The notes: generated from the letters alone by a model not told the origin. A stretch of DNA of 41,404 nt from an uncultured Oscillospiraceae bacterium (GCA_947624385.1 CANQJZ010000021.1:1-41404); one strand, 5' to 3'. Shown: positions 8,447 to 17,675, numbered from the stretch's first letter. Translations and numbers: made by a program.

Positions 8447-9357
8447 ACGTGGCTCTCCCCCTCTCGGAACCAGCGGCGGGCACGGTCGATGTCGGCGCTT
8501 ATCTGGGCCGCCAGCGCCTGCTGAGAGGCGAATTTCACCTCGTCCCGTAAAAAGGCCAGCAGTTCCAGCCGGACACGCACGCCGTAAAGCTGGCCGGTGT
8601 AATCCAGAAGATTTGTCTCCACCGTCACGGGTCCGTCCGCTTGAAACGTGGGCCGGACGCCGATGTTCGTCACCGCGGCGTGAGGCCCGTCGGGCAGCCA
8701 CGCCCGGGCGGCGTACACCCCGTGCCGAGGCACGATCACCCCGTCAGGTATGGGGAAATTGATGGTGGGGATACCCATGCGGCGGCCCCGCTGGAAGCCG
8801 TGGACCACCGTGTGGGACACGGAATAGGGGTGACCCAGAAACCTGGCGGCCCGCTCCATATCCCCCGCCGCCACCAGCGAGCGGATGAAAGTGGAGCTGA
8901 CCACAACGCCGTCCAGCGTGACCTGTTCCACGATGTCAAAGCCCACGCCGTGGGCCTGGCACCAGTCGGCCACGCGCTCCGCCGTGCCCAGGCCCCGCCA
9001 GCCGCAGGAAAAGTCCCGGCCCATCACAAGATGGACAGCGCCCATGTCCTGGACCACGGAGCGTACAAAATCCTCCCAGGGCGTCTGCATGAACGCCTGG
9101 TCAAAGTGCAGGAAGAGCACGTCCTCGATGCCACCGGCCCGGGCGATCAGTTCCCGGCGGTCGTCCATACTCTCCAATAGCGGCACGTCCACGCCCCGGA
9201 CGATCAGGTCCGGGTGGGCGTCAAAGGTAATGACGGCCGGAGCCGCGCCCAGCTCGGCGGCCCGCTGCCGGGCCCTTGCCATCAGCGCCTGATGGCCCAG
9301 GTGTACCCCGTCGAAAAAGCCCAGGGCGGCCACCCGTCTGGTATCAGCCATCGCCAA
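8443..9357 (-). CDS. ribF: Bifunctional riboflavin kinase/FAD synthetase
   Basis: This enzyme converts riboflavin to FMN and then FAD. It is 304 residues. The N-terminal adenylyltransferase domain carries GFFDGVHLGHQ (about 13-23) and VSSTFIRSLVAAGD. The C-terminal flavokinase domain carries GRRMGIPTINFP and PRHGVYAARAW. The start overlaps the end of truB by 14 bases; ATG codons at residues 1 and 3 are equally possible. The truB-ribF pair is standard in bacteria. Confidence 0.96.
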   Translation of the reverse strand: MAMADTRRVAALGFFDGVHLGHQALMARARQRAAELGAAPAVITFDAHPDLIVRGVDVPLLESMDDRRELIARAGGIEDVLFLHFDQAFMQTPWEDFVRSVVQDMGAVHLVMGRDFSCGWRGLGTAERVADWCQAHGVGFDIVEQVTLDGVVVSSTFIRSLVAAGDMERAARFLGHPYSVSHTVVHGFQRGRRMGIPTINFPIPDGVIVPRHGVYAARAWLPDGPHAAVTNIGVRPTFQADGPVTVETNLLDYTGQLYGVRVRLELLAFLRDEVKFASQQALAAQISADIDRARRWFREGESHV

Positions 9358-10042
9358 CGCCTCCCGGTACGATCAGGTCCAGGGGCAGGATATACTTTTC
9401 CGGGTCCTGCCGTATCTGGTCCAGCGTATGGGCCTGGTCGATGGTGAACTTTCCCGCCCGGACCCGGCGCAGGGCGCTCATGCACCCGCCGCAGCCCAGA
9501 GCCGCGCCGATGTCGGCGCACAGCGTGCGGATATAGGTACCCTTGGAGCACTCGATATCCAAGCCCCAATCCCCTGCCTCGTCCCGGTCGGTCACGTCCA
9601 GGCGGTATATGGTAATGGGCCGTGGTTCCCGCTGGACGTCACCGCCCCGGCGGGCGATCTCGTAGAGCTTCTTACCGCGAATTTTTATGGCGGAGTACAT
9701 GGGCGGAAGCTGCATGATCGGGCCGCGAAACCGGTCCAGTACCGCCTCTATGTCCTCACGGGTCCGAACGCCGTCCCGCTGTTCCAGAACGTTGCCCCAG
9801 ATATCCTGTGTATCCGTGGCTATGCCCAGCCGGAGGAGGGCGTGATATTCCTTCGTGTCGTTCTCCGCGTATTTGGCGGCCTTGGTCCCCTTGCCCGTCA
9901 GCACCACCAGCAGGCCCGTGGCGTTAGGGTCCAGGGTCCCCGTGTGGCCGATGTGCCTTTCGTGCAACACGCCCCGCAGGTGGGCGCACACGTCCATGCT
10001 GGTCCACTCGGCCGGCTTGTCCACCAGCAGCAGCCCGTCCAT
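9344..10042 (-). CDS. truB: tRNA pseudouridine(55) synthase
   Basis: TruB makes pseudouridine 55 in the T loop of tRNA. The ATG at 10042 begins MDGLLLVDKPAEWTSMDV, 232 residues. The catalytic aspartate is D38 in GHTGTLDPNATG, and the motifs LPPMYSAIKIRGKKLYE and CSKGTYIRTLCADIG are present. It is shorter than the roughly 300-residue forms, so it appears to lack a C-terminal PUA domain. Its ATG overlaps the upstream stop (TGATG). Confidence 0.96.
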   Translation of the reverse strand: MDGLLLVDKPAEWTSMDVCAHLRGVLHERHIGHTGTLDPNATGLLVVLTGKGTKAAKYAENDTKEYHALLRLGIATDTQDIWGNVLEQRDGVRTREDIEAVLDRFRGPIMQLPPMYSAIKIRGKKLYEIARRGGDVQREPRPITIYRLDVTDRDEAGDWGLDIECSKGTYIRTLCADIGAALGCGGCMSALRRVRAGKFTIDQAHTLDQIRQDPEKYILPLDLIVPGGVGDG

Positions 10043-10995
10043 CAGAGGGCCTCCAAAATGTCCCAGACGATGGTGTCCCGCGTCTCGTCCGGGTCGGAGT
10101 GAATGGTGCAGCCCGCGGCCATTTTGTGCCCGCCGCCCCCGTGCAGGGCGCATATGGCGGCGCAGTCAAAATCCTCGCCGCTGCGAAGGCTCACCTTGCA
10201 AAGCCCCGGCTCCAGCTCCCGAATGGTCACCGCCACCCGGTTGCCTTCCACCCGTCCGGCCAGAGACGCCAGGTCCTCGCAGTCGTCCTCCGTGGCGCCG
10301 CTCTGCTCCATCATCTCCAAGGTCACGGTGACGACCGTGACGCAGTTGCCCTGTCCGTACCGGCGCATGCCGGTGTAAATAAGCCCTTCCAGCATCAGCC
10401 GGGAATAGGAATAGGTCCGAAACAGCAGCTTATTGAGCGTCTTATAATCCGCGCCGGCGTCCATGAGCTCCGCCGCGGCCCGGTGGGTATCCGGCCTGGT
10501 GTTGGCGTAGACGAAGCAGCCGCAGTCCGTGCTCACGGCGATGTAGAGCAGGCTGGCCAGCGTCTCGTCGATCTGACCCAGAAGAAGCTTTCCAAGCGCC
10601 AACACGATCTCCCCGCAGGAGGCCTTCTCCGGGTCGCAGAGAAGATTTTCGGCGTAGCGGGAGTTGGTGGGATGGTGGTCGATGCACAGGTCCACGGTGC
10701 TTTTTTGGGAAAATCCCTCCGGGAACAGGTTTTCCGACGCCAGGTCCACCGCCAGGGTGTGGGCGGGTTTAAAATCCTCCGGGGCCAGGTACCGGTCCAC
10801 GAACAGGGAGTACGTGGCCGTCACCTGGGGGTTATCATAGAGATAGGCGGTCTTGCCCATCCGGCGCAGGATATGACAAAGGGCGGCGGCACTTCCAAGC
10901 GTGTCGCCGTCCGGACGGACATGCGTCAGGAGCAGGTATCCGTCGTTGCTTTTGAGATATTCCGCGCAGTCATTGAGAGTCATCGTCGTCGTCAT
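10042..10995 (-). CDS. nrnA: DHH/DHHA1 phosphoesterase, NrnA-like
   Basis: A 317-residue bifunctional oligoribonuclease/pAp-phosphatase-type protein that degrades short RNAs. The N-terminal DHH domain shows HVRPDGDTLGS (H25, D29, D31), VDLASEN and the name motif CIDHHPTN (D106, H107, H108). The C-terminal DHHA1 domain ends in HGGGGHKMAAG. The placement between rbfA and truB is the common Firmicute order. It overlaps rbfA by 26 bases. Confidence 0.93.
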   Translation of the reverse strand: MTTTMTLNDCAEYLKSNDGYLLLTHVRPDGDTLGSAAALCHILRRMGKTAYLYDNPQVTATYSLFVDRYLAPEDFKPAHTLAVDLASENLFPEGFSQKSTVDLCIDHHPTNSRYAENLLCDPEKASCGEIVLALGKLLLGQIDETLASLLYIAVSTDCGCFVYANTRPDTHRAAAELMDAGADYKTLNKLLFRTYSYSRLMLEGLIYTGMRRYGQGNCVTVVTVTLEMMEQSGATEDDCEDLASLAGRVEGNRVAVTIRELEPGLCKVSLRSGEDFDCAAICALHGGGGHKMAAGCTIHSDPDETRDTIVWDILEAL

Positions 10996-11341
10996 GTTGA
11001 ATGTCCAGTTCGTTGATGAGTTTGTTGATATACGCGCCGTGGGCGATGGAGTCGTCCAGCACGAAGGTCAGCTCCGGCGTATAGCGCAGGTCCAGGCTGT
11101 GGCCCAGCTCCCGGCGCAGGTAGCCGGACACGGACTTCAGGCCCTTTACCAGCTGCTTTTCGTCCACCTCGCCCAGTACGCTCACGTAGACCTTGCAGTG
11201 GCGCAGGTCGTTGGTGGTGTCCGTGTGGGTGACGGTGAGCATCGCGCCCTGGGCCACGCGGGGGTCCTTCACCTCCCGCAGCTTTTCCGCCAGCACCCGG
11301 CGGATATCGTCGTTTATCCGGTCGATGTGGTAGTTAGGCAT
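10970..11341 (-). CDS. rbfA: 30S ribosome-binding factor RbfA
   Basis: RbfA is a KH-type protein that binds the 30S subunit and helps mature 16S rRNA. It is 123 residues, beginning [19 protein letters not shown], with the conserved TVTHTDTTNDLRHCKVYVSV and LRYTPELTFVLDDSI. The C-terminus is an acidic tail (DDDDDSQ). It overlaps infB by 8 bases and nrnA by 26 bases. Confidence 0.96.
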   Translation of the reverse strand: MPNYHIDRINDDIRRVLAEKLREVKDPRVAQGAMLTVTHTDTTNDLRHCKVYVSVLGEVDEKQLVKGLKSVSGYLRRELGHSLDLRYTPELTFVLDDSIAHGAYINKLINELDIQHDDDDDSQ

Positions 11342-13679
11342 TGATCCGCTCCATCACAAAGCACTCGATGACGTCCTGCTCCTTCACGTCGTTGAACTTA
11401 TCCACCTGCATGCCGCACTCGTACCCGGCGGCGACCTCGCGCACGTCGTCCTTGAACCGGCGCAGGCTGGCCAGATCGCCCTCGTAGACCACCACATTGT
11501 CCCGCAGGACCCGGACCTTGCAGTTGCGCTGGATCTTGCCGTCCAACACGTAGCAGCCGCAGACCGTGCCCACCTTGGAGACCTTGTAGGTCTGGCGGAC
11601 CTCGGCGTGGCCGATGATCTTCTCCGTGTACTTGGGAGCCAGCATGCCCTTCATGGCCGCCTCGATCTCGTTGATGCAGTCGTAAATGACCCGGTAGAGC
11701 CGGACGTCCACATGGTCGCGGGCGGCGCTGTCCCGTGCGGCGTTGTCGGGCCGGACATTAAAGCCCACGATGACCGCGCCGGAGGTGGAGGCCAGCATCA
11801 CGTCGGACTCGTTGATGGCGCCCACGCCGCAGTGGATGACACGCACACGGACCTCGTCGTTGGTGAGCTTTTCCAGCGACGCCTTCACCGCCTCGGCGCT
11901 GCCCTTCACGTCGGCCTTGACGATGATGTTGAAGTCCTTCATCTCGCCCTCCTGGATACGGGCGAACAGATCGTCCAGGGAGACCTTCTTGGGCGCGATA
12001 TTGGCGGCCAGCTTGGCCTTGGCCTTGCGCTCCTCCACCAGCTCGCGGGCCATACGCTCGTCGGCCACGGCGTTGAAGTTGTCCCCGGCGTTGGGGACCT
12101 CGTTCATGCCCGCGATCTCCACGGGCACGGAGGGACCGGCTTCGGTGACCCGCTGGCCCTTGTCGTTTATCATGGTGCGCACACGGCCCACCGCCGTGCC
12201 GGCGATGATCACGTCGCCCTGCTTCAGGGTGCCGTTTTGCACCAGGACGGTCATGATGGGGCCGCGGCCCTTGTCCAGCCTTGCCTCGATGACCGTGCCG
12301 CTGGCGGCCCGGTCGGGGTTGGCCTTCAGGCCCAGCATCTCGGTCTGCAGGGCCAGCATCTCCAAAAGCTCGTCAACGCCCTGACCGGTCTTGGCGGAGA
12401 TGGGACAGACGATGGTCTCGCCGCCCCATTCCTCCGGGACCAGATCGTACTCGGTCAGCTCCTGCTTGACCCGGTCCGCATTGGCTCCGGGCATATCCAT
12501 CTTGTTCACGGCCACCACGATGGGGATATTGGCGGCCTTGGCGTGGTTGATGGACTCCACGGTCTGGGGCTTGATGCCTTCCGTGGCGGCCACCACCAGA
12601 ATGGCCACGTCCGTCACCATCGCGCCCCGGGCGCGCATGGAGGTGAACGCCTCGTGACCCGGGGTGTCCAGGAACGTAACGGGGCTGCCGTTGATGTCCA
12701 CGATATAAGCGCCGATGGCCTGGGTGATGCCGCCGGCCTCGCCCGCCGCCACCTTCGTGTGGCGGATATAGTCAAGAAGCGACGTCTTGCCGTGGTCCAC
12801 GTGGCCCATGACCACCACGACGGGCGCTCTGGGGACCAGTTCTTCCTCCGTGTCCACATGGTCGTCGATGAGCTTTTCCTCCACGGTCACGACCACTTCG
12901 TGCTCGATCTTGCAGTTGAACTCCATGGCGACCAACGCCGCGGTGTCATAGTCGATAACGTCGGGCAGGCCCGCCATAACGCCCATTTTGATGAGCTTGC
13001 GAACGACCTCCGCGCCGCTCTTTTTCATCCGCACGGCCAGCTCCTGCACGGATATCTCGTCGGGTATCTGCACACGGGTGGGGGCCTTCTTCGCGATCTC
13101 GAACTGGAGCCGCTGCATCTTGTCCCGCTCCTCCTGGCGGCGCTTGGCGCTGGCGGCGGCGGTATTCTGGCGCTGCTTGTTGCGGTTGCCGATCTTCTCC
13201 TTGCCCCGCTTCATCTTATCGGCCTTGTCACCGGCCATGCGGTCAAAGCGCTCGTCGTATTTGGACAGGTTCGTGTTGGCGGAGCCTCTTGTGTCCACCA
13301 CCTTCTTCTGGGGCATCTGCCTGGGCACATGGGGCTTGTCGGGCTTGGGCTGTTTGGGCTGCTGGGCCTGGGCGGGCGAGTTGGACTGCTGCGCCGTAGA
13401 AGCAGACGCCTCGGGCTGCTTGCCCTTATCCTGACCGGAGGCTGCGGGGGCCTTCTTCTCCCCGACCGGAGCGGTATCGGCAAATACGTCCGCGATGCTC
13501 TCCATCTGGTTGTGCTGGGTCAGATACTCAAAGATGATGCTCAGCTCATCATCCTCCAGCACCTGCATGTGGTTCTTTGGTGTGGTGGCATACTGAGAGA
13601 GGATCTCCGTAATGACCTTGGAGGTGACGCCAAAATCCTTCGCCACCTCATGCACGCGATATTTCACCAAACTGCTCAT
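11334..13679 (-). CDS. infB: Translation initiation factor IF-2
   Basis: IF-2 is the GTPase that brings initiator tRNA to the ribosome. It is 781 residues. The N-terminal domain begins [18 protein letters not shown] and is followed by a long low-complexity linker rich in Q, P, K and A (about 70-190). The G domain has GHVDHGKTS (292-300), DTPGHEAF and NKMD. C-terminal EF-like domains end near [11 protein letters not shown]. The start overlaps the stop of ylxQ by four bases. Confidence 0.98.
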   Translation of the reverse strand: MSSLVKYRVHEVAKDFGVTSKVITEILSQYATTPKNHMQVLEDDELSIIFEYLTQHNQMESIADVFADTAPVGEKKAPAASGQDKGKQPEASASTAQQSNSPAQAQQPKQPKPDKPHVPRQMPQKKVVDTRGSANTNLSKYDERFDRMAGDKADKMKRGKEKIGNRNKQRQNTAAASAKRRQEERDKMQRLQFEIAKKAPTRVQIPDEISVQELAVRMKKSGAEVVRKLIKMGVMAGLPDVIDYDTAALVAMEFNCKIEHEVVVTVEEKLIDDHVDTEEELVPRAPVVVVMGHVDHGKTSLLDYIRHTKVAAGEAGGITQAIGAYIVDINGSPVTFLDTPGHEAFTSMRARGAMVTDVAILVVAATEGIKPQTVESINHAKAANIPIVVAVNKMDMPGANADRVKQELTEYDLVPEEWGGETIVCPISAKTGQGVDELLEMLALQTEMLGLKANPDRAASGTVIEARLDKGRGPIMTVLVQNGTLKQGDVIIAGTAVGRVRTMINDKGQRVTEAGPSVPVEIAGMNEVPNAGDNFNAVADERMARELVEERKAKAKLAANIAPKKVSLDDLFARIQEGEMKDFNIIVKADVKGSAEAVKASLEKLTNDEVRVRVIHCGVGAINESDVMLASTSGAVIVGFNVRPDNAARDSAARDHVDVRLYRVIYDCINEIEAAMKGMLAPKYTEKIIGHAEVRQTYKVSKVGTVCGCYVLDGKIQRNCKVRVLRDNVVVYEGDLASLRRFKDDVREVAAGYECGMQVDKFNDVKEQDVIECFVMERINA

Positions 13680-14008
13680 ACTCGCTCCTCCTGTTGTTTC
13701 CTATCCAATTCCGCGGCCTTCCTGAACGCCTGGGCCAGACCATCGTCAACGATAAACGCCAGCGCCACAGGCGTGGCCCGTCCGACGGCGTCGGCCAGCT
13801 GCCGCTTCGTATAGTCCGCGGGGTAAAGGCGCTCTTCCCTGCCCGCCGTCATGGTCCGGGCCCGGTCCAGCGTGTTTTCCGACGCGTCAAGCGCCGCGAC
13901 CAGCAGACCGCCTCTGTGCTTTTTCATCTCCACGGCGCAGTCCTCCGCGCCGACCGTGAGCTTTCCGGCCCGTGCCGCCAGGCCCAAATATCCCAGGGCC
14001 TTATTCAT
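13676..14008 (-). CDS. ylxQ: Ribosomal L7Ae/L30e-like RNA-binding protein YlxQ
   Basis: A 110-residue L7Ae-family protein, probably an RNA-binding factor acting with the ribosome or RNase P. It begins MNKALGYLGLAARAGKLTVG, the typical opening of YlxQ, and carries a conserved GRATPVALAFIVDDG. It is the fourth gene of the rimP-nusA-rnpM-ylxQ-infB series and overlaps both neighbours slightly. Confidence 0.92.
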   Translation of the reverse strand: MNKALGYLGLAARAGKLTVGAEDCAVEMKKHRGGLLVAALDASENTLDRARTMTAGREERLYPADYTKRQLADAVGRATPVALAFIVDDGLAQAFRKAAELDRKQQEERV

Positions 14009-14264
14009 CCGCCGCCTCGATGGCCGCCTCCAGGGCGGCGTAGGTCTCGGGGCTGATGGAGGCCGACAGCATCCGCTCCAGGGCGCGGCTCTTCCGGGCC
14101 TTCGCCAGACACTCTTTTTTCCGGCATATATACGCGCCGCGGCCGGGGGCCTTGCCCCTGGCGTCGGCCACGATCTCGCCCGTCGGGGTGCGCACGATGC
14201 GGATCAGGTCCTTTTTCGCGGTGTGCTCCCGGCACCCCACGCACATCCGCACAGGCTCGGCCAT
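14001..14264 (-). CDS. rnpM: RNase P modulator RnpM (YlxR, DUF448)
   Basis: An 87-residue YlxR protein. The family signature RMCVGCREHTAKKDLIRIVR is followed by GKAPGRGAYICRKKECLAKA. YlxR of Bacillus has been renamed RnpM because it binds and modulates RNase P. It lies 3 bases after the nusA stop and overlaps ylxQ by 8 bases. Confidence 0.93.
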   Translation of the reverse strand: MAEPVRMCVGCREHTAKKDLIRIVRTPTGEIVADARGKAPGRGAYICRKKECLAKARKSRALERMLSASISPETYAALEAAIEAADE

Positions 14265-14267
14265 CGC

Positions 14268-15320
14268 TCAGTCCTCGCTCTCCGGCTTGATGTCGATCTT
14301 GATGCCGGTCAGCTTGGCGGCCAGACGGGCGTTCTGCCCCTCCTTGCCGATGGCCAGAGAGAGCTGGTTGTCCGGCACGATGACCCGGCAGGACTTGCCG
14401 CTCTCGTCCATATACACGTTCAGCACCTCCGCCGGGGACAGCGCCGCGGACACGTATTCCTCGGGTATCTCGCTGTATTTGACGATATCGATCTTTTCCC
14501 CGCCCAGCTCATCCACGATGCTGGACACGCGCCCGCCCCGGGGGCCTACGCACGCGCCGATGGGGTCCACGTCCGCCGCCGTGCTCCACACGGCCATCTT
14601 GGTCCGGGAGCCGGCCTCCCGGGCGATGCTCATGATCTCCACGGTTCCGTCCGCGATCTCGGGCACTTCCAGCTCGAATAGCCGCTTCACCAGCACCGGG
14701 TGGGTCCGGCTCACCAGCACCTGCGGCCCGCGGGCGGACTTGCGCACTTCGATCACATAGACCTTCACAAGCTGGCCCTCCGTCAGGGCCTCGTCCCGTA
14801 TCTGCTCGTTGACGGACAGCAGCGCGTCCGTATACTCCGAGTTGGAGCTTATGCGCATGGAGACGTTGCCGGTACGCGGGTCGATACGGGCCACCTCGCC
14901 GGTGAGTATCTCGTGCTCGCGGCTGGTGAACTCGTCGTAGATAAGCCCGCGCTCGGCCTCGCGGATTCCCTGAATGATGACCTGCTTGGCGTTCTGGGCG
15001 GCGATACGGCCCAGCTCCCTGGTGTTCACGGGGACCTTGATCTGGCCGCCGACCCTGGCCCGCTTGGAGATCATCTGCGCGTCGGCAAGGGTCATCTCCA
15101 CGGCCGGGTCCTCGACCTGGTCCACAACGTTCGTGACCACGTACATCTCGACCTTTTTCTTGTCCTCGTCAAGCTCCACCACCACATTGTCCGCCGCGTC
15201 CGGATGGTCCTTCCGGAAGGCGGCGATCATGGCCTGGTTTATCTTGTCGTACATATATTCCCGGGGAATGCCCTTTTCCCGTTCCAGATCCTCAATAGCG
15301 GCAAAAAATTCGGCGTTCAT
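14268..15320 (-). CDS. nusA: Transcription termination/antitermination factor NusA
   Basis: NusA binds RNA polymerase and nascent RNA and stimulates pausing and intrinsic termination. The ATG at 15320 begins MNAEFFAAIEDLEREKGI, with an AGGAAAGAAAA-like ribosome site, giving 350 residues. An N-terminal polymerase-binding domain, an S1 domain (GEVARIDPRTGNVSMRI) and two KH domains (ACVGPRGGRVSSIVDELGGE and LSLAIGKEGQNARLAAKLTG) are in order. There are no C-terminal acidic repeats, as usual in Firmicutes. Confidence 0.97.
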   Translation of the reverse strand: MNAEFFAAIEDLEREKGIPREYMYDKINQAMIAAFRKDHPDAADNVVVELDEDKKKVEMYVVTNVVDQVEDPAVEMTLADAQMISKRARVGGQIKVPVNTRELGRIAAQNAKQVIIQGIREAERGLIYDEFTSREHEILTGEVARIDPRTGNVSMRISSNSEYTDALLSVNEQIRDEALTEGQLVKVYVIEVRKSARGPQVLVSRTHPVLVKRLFELEVPEIADGTVEIMSIAREAGSRTKMAVWSTAADVDPIGACVGPRGGRVSSIVDELGGEKIDIVKYSEIPEEYVSAALSPAEVLNVYMDESGKSCRVIVPDNQLSLAIGKEGQNARLAAKLTGIKIDIKPESED

Positions 15321-15334
15321 TTTTCTTTCCTCCG

Positions 15335-15787
15335 TTATATTTCCATCCGCAGCCTGACGCTGGCGATTTGATTTTTCGTGAACCGGCGCTCCCCGCCGGC
15401 GTCTATGGTCACGTCCCCGTCCTCGTAGGCCAGGAGCTTCCCGACCCACTGCTTGGCGCCGTCCACGGCGCTGTAGAGCCGTACCTCCACGTTGGAGCCG
15501 AGAAACCGTTCAAAATCCGTAGGGCGCTTCAAAGCCCTCTCGCACCCGGCGGAGCTGACCTCAAAGATGTAGCTGTCCGGCACCGGGTCCGCCTCATCCA
15601 GAATGGGGTCCATGGCCCGGGAAACGCGCTCGCAGCCGTCCAGGTCCACCCCGTCCGGCCCGTCCAGATAGACCCGCAGATATCGCTGGCCGCCCTCGGT
15701 CACGTATTCCACGTCCCAAAGCTCGAAACCGGCCTTTTCCACCACCGGCAGCGCCAGGTCCCACACGGTTTTTTCGATCCGATTCAT
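15335..15787 (-). CDS. rimP: Ribosome maturation factor RimP
   Basis: RimP is needed for 30S subunit maturation. It is 150 residues, beginning MNRIEKTVWDLALPVVEKAG. The family blocks ELWDVEYVTEGGQRYLRVYLD, DGCERVSRAMDPILDEADPV and YIFEVSSAGCERALKRPTDF are present. It is the first gene of the long operon, downstream of a promoter and leader attenuator. Confidence 0.96.
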   Translation of the reverse strand: MNRIEKTVWDLALPVVEKAGFELWDVEYVTEGGQRYLRVYLDGPDGVDLDGCERVSRAMDPILDEADPVPDSYIFEVSSAGCERALKRPTDFERFLGSNVEVRLYSAVDGAKQWVGKLLAYEDGDVTIDAGGERRFTKNQIASVRLRMEI

Positions 15788-15825
15788 AGAGTTTTACCAG
15801 TTTCTTCCAAATTCTTTTTCCTCAG

Positions 15826-15851
15826 AAAAAAGAGTGGGACAGCTCCCACTC
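15826..15851 (-). terminator. Leader terminator/attenuator upstream of rimP
   Basis: The 8-bp stem GAGTGGGA/TCCCACTC (15832-15839 and 15844-15851) has a 4-base loop and is followed on the minus strand by six U residues (15826-15831). It lies between the operon promoter and rimP, so it must be read through for nusA and infB to be made. In Bacillus the equivalent operon is autoregulated by NusA at a leader terminator; that role here is inferred from position. Confidence 0.8.
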
Positions 15852-15877
15852 CAGGAATCAAGACTAACGCTATATTG

Positions 15878-15906
15878 AATATACCACATATGGGTGCATA
15901 AATCAA
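15878..15906 (-). promoter_or_regulatory. Sigma-A-type promoter of the rimP-nusA-infB operon
   Basis: TTGATT (15901-15906) and TATATT (15878-15883) on the minus strand are separated by 17 bases. The predicted RNA start is near 15871, giving a leader of about 84 bases. The promoter lies 63 bases past the sigK stop codon. Confidence 0.8.
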
Positions 15907-15968
15907 GCACTTTTTCGCGTGATACCTGATATTTGTGCCCCGTCAGGGCGCGCAGACCCAATATTTTG

Positions 15969-16031
15969 TCATTTTTCATCGTCCAGCTGTCCCCGCAGCT
16001 TCTCCAGCGCCTTCTTTTCGATGCGCGATAC
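15969..16031 (-). CDS. sigK: sigK, 3' portion (last 17 codons plus core), separated by the intervening element
   Basis: From the core GTA TCG CGC (16031-16023) the frame reads VSR-IEKKALEKLRGQLDDEK and stops at TGA 15971-15969. SRIEKKALEKL is the typical end of region 4.2 in SigK. Upstream of the core the frame runs into element sequence and has no start codon, so this piece can only be expressed after excision joins it to the 5' portion at 25743-26381. Too short to be found as a separate gene. Confidence 0.9.
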   Translation of the reverse strand, partial: VSRIEKKALEKLRGQLDDEK

Positions 16032-16055
16032 TTTCCGCCGCCGGGATTGTAAGCG
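16023..16055. repeat. Left attachment end: core plus recombinase arm
   Basis: Core gcgcgatac (16023-16031), a 14-base spacer, then attgtaagcg (16046-16055). The arm is the inverted partner of cacttacaat at the other end (9 of 10 bases). When the ends join, the arms and core form a 50-bp dyad. Confidence 0.8.
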
Positions 16056-16066
16056 ATGGGGCCTTG

Positions 16067-16086
16067 AAAACGCGCCGTGTGGCGCG
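16067..16086 (-). terminator. Short hairpin after the recombinase gene
   Basis: Stem CGCGCC/GGCGCG (16071-16076 and 16081-16086) with loop GTGT, followed on the minus strand by four U residues. The U tract is weak, so termination is only likely. Confidence 0.5.
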
Positions 16087-16097
16087 GTGGTCGTGTG

Positions 16098-17675
16098 TCA
16101 CTGTACGTCGTTCAATTCACAGAACCGAAACCGTATAATGATCTGTTTGTTCTCCGTGAGTTCTACCCTTTCAATGAGACTCACCAGCAGTTCCCTGTTG
16201 ACCCAGGCCGTGTCTATGAAACGGCGGACAAGCGCCTTTGCCTGTTCCTCCCGCTTCTCCGGCGTGGCGTCCGGCTCCTCCATGCTGGCCAGCAGGTCCT
16301 CCAGAGAGCGCCGCTCCAGCTTGATACGCCCGTATATGCGGTCGAAGTCTGCCTCCGCTAAAAGTCCGTTCAACTTATCCATGTACGTCCTGTCCAGGTC
16401 GGAGGTCAGCTTTTCGATCCTGCCCCGAAGGGCCTGACGCTCGTTTTCATGGCGTTCTGCTTGTCGTACCTTTTCAACTTCCGCCTCTGCCACCGGGAGC
16501 AGGGCGTCCGCGTCCAGATACTTCTGGCAGACCTTCTGGATCTGGTCGATGACCGCCGCTGTGACTGTACTCTCCTTGATAGCGTGGCTGGTACATACGC
16601 CTGCCTTTGTGAACCGTTGGTAGGTCCGGCAGACAAAGTAGAGAACGTCCTCCCCTGCTGCGTTCTTGCGGTTTATCACGCATAGCGGATAGCCGCACTC
16701 ATGGCAGAAAATTAGCCCTTTCAGCCGAAAGTCATATTTTCGCACCTGCGTGGTCTTTCGGCTGCGGACAAGCATTTGCACTTTCTGAAACGTCTCCGTG
16801 TCTATGATCGGCTCGTGAGTGCCCTCCACCACCACCCATTTATCCCTGGGCTGTTTCACGCATTTCTTGGACTTGTAACTGATTTTTACCGACCGGCCCT
16901 GGACCATGTTGCCGATGTACGTCTCATTCTGGAGCATATCAGATATGCGCTCACTGCTCCACAGGCCCGTATAGGGGCCTGGATTGGAAATGGTCAAGCC
17001 TGCATAGGTGGCCGGGGTGGGCACATGTTCCTCGTTCAGCCGGGCAGCGATCTGGCGGCAGCTTACCCCCTCCAGGGCCATAGCAAATATCCGCTGCACC
17101 AATGGTACGGCCAGCTCGTCCGGCACGATACGATTTTTCTCCGTTGGGTGCATTTTATAACCAAACAACGGCTTGCCGCCGATAAACTGTCCCTTGCGCT
17201 GTTTGTCGTGCTTGACGCTGCGTATCTTTTTGGATATGTCTTTGGCGTACATATCGTTCATAACGGCCCGGAAGGGCGTGATGTCGTTGGCGCTGGATTC
17301 AACGCCCGTGTCGATGCCGTCCAGCAAGGATATGTAGCGGACACGGTTTTCGGGGAAATACCGCTCCATGTAATGCCCGGTCATGATGTAGTCACGGCCC
17401 AGGCGGGACAGGTCTTTAGTAATGACCATGTTTACCTTCTTGTCCTCGATGTCCCCGATCATCCGCTGAAAGGCCGGGCGGTCGAAGCTGGTGCCGCTCC
17501 ATCCGTCGTCGATATAGGTATCATACACGGTCAAGCGGTGCTGCCGGACAAAATCATCCAGCAGAGATCTTTGGTTGGTGACACTCTCTGACGGTCCCTC
17601 GTTCTCATCCTCCTTTGAAAGCCGAATATAAAGTGCCGCGTGGTAGGCCATGGGGTCTCTTATCTCGAAGTACAT
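16098..17675 (-). CDS. Large serine recombinase, SpoIVCA-like
   Basis: This enzyme should bind the two element ends and exchange strands at the core, excising the element from sigK. The ATG at 17675 is chosen because CTGGAGG lies 6 bases upstream; it gives 525 residues. The order is an N-terminal resolvase domain (AALYIRLSKEDE with the probable nucleophilic serine, then VITKDLSRLGRDY), a recombinase domain (GKPLFGYKMHPTEKNRIVPD), a zinc ribbon (CHECGYPLC with later cysteines) and a C-terminal coiled coil. The length is typical of large serine recombinases. It stands next to the left core, like skin recombinases. Developmental expression is inferred from the split sigK. Confidence 0.93.
   Translation of the reverse strand: MYFEIRDPMAYHAALYIRLSKEDENEGPSESVTNQRSLLDDFVRQHRLTVYDTYIDDGWSGTSFDRPAFQRMIGDIEDKKVNMVITKDLSRLGRDYIMTGHYMERYFPENRVRYISLLDGIDTGVESSANDITPFRAVMNDMYAKDISKKIRSVKHDKQRKGQFIGGKPLFGYKMHPTEKNRIVPDELAVPLVQRIFAMALEGVSCRQIAARLNEEHVPTPATYAGLTISNPGPYTGLWSSERISDMLQNETYIGNMVQGRSVKISYKSKKCVKQPRDKWVVVEGTHEPIIDTETFQKVQMLVRSRKTTQVRKYDFRLKGLIFCHECGYPLCVINRKNAAGEDVLYFVCRTYQRFTKAGVCTSHAIKESTVTAAVIDQIQKVCQKYLDADALLPVAEAEVEKVRQAERHENERQALRGRIEKLTSDLDRTYMDKLNGLLAEADFDRIYGRIKLERRSLEDLLASMEEPDATPEKREEQAKALVRRFIDTAWVNRELLVSLIERVELTENKQIIIRFRFCELNDVQ

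Noticed and set aside
11607..13814. A 735-codon plus-strand open frame
   Set aside because: It is the antisense shadow of infB in GC-rich sequence, rich in His, Gly and Leu, without known motifs.
15794..15979. A 61-codon minus-strand frame between sigK and rimP
   Set aside because: It runs through the operon promoter and the leader hairpin, overlaps the sigK stop and shows no family pattern.
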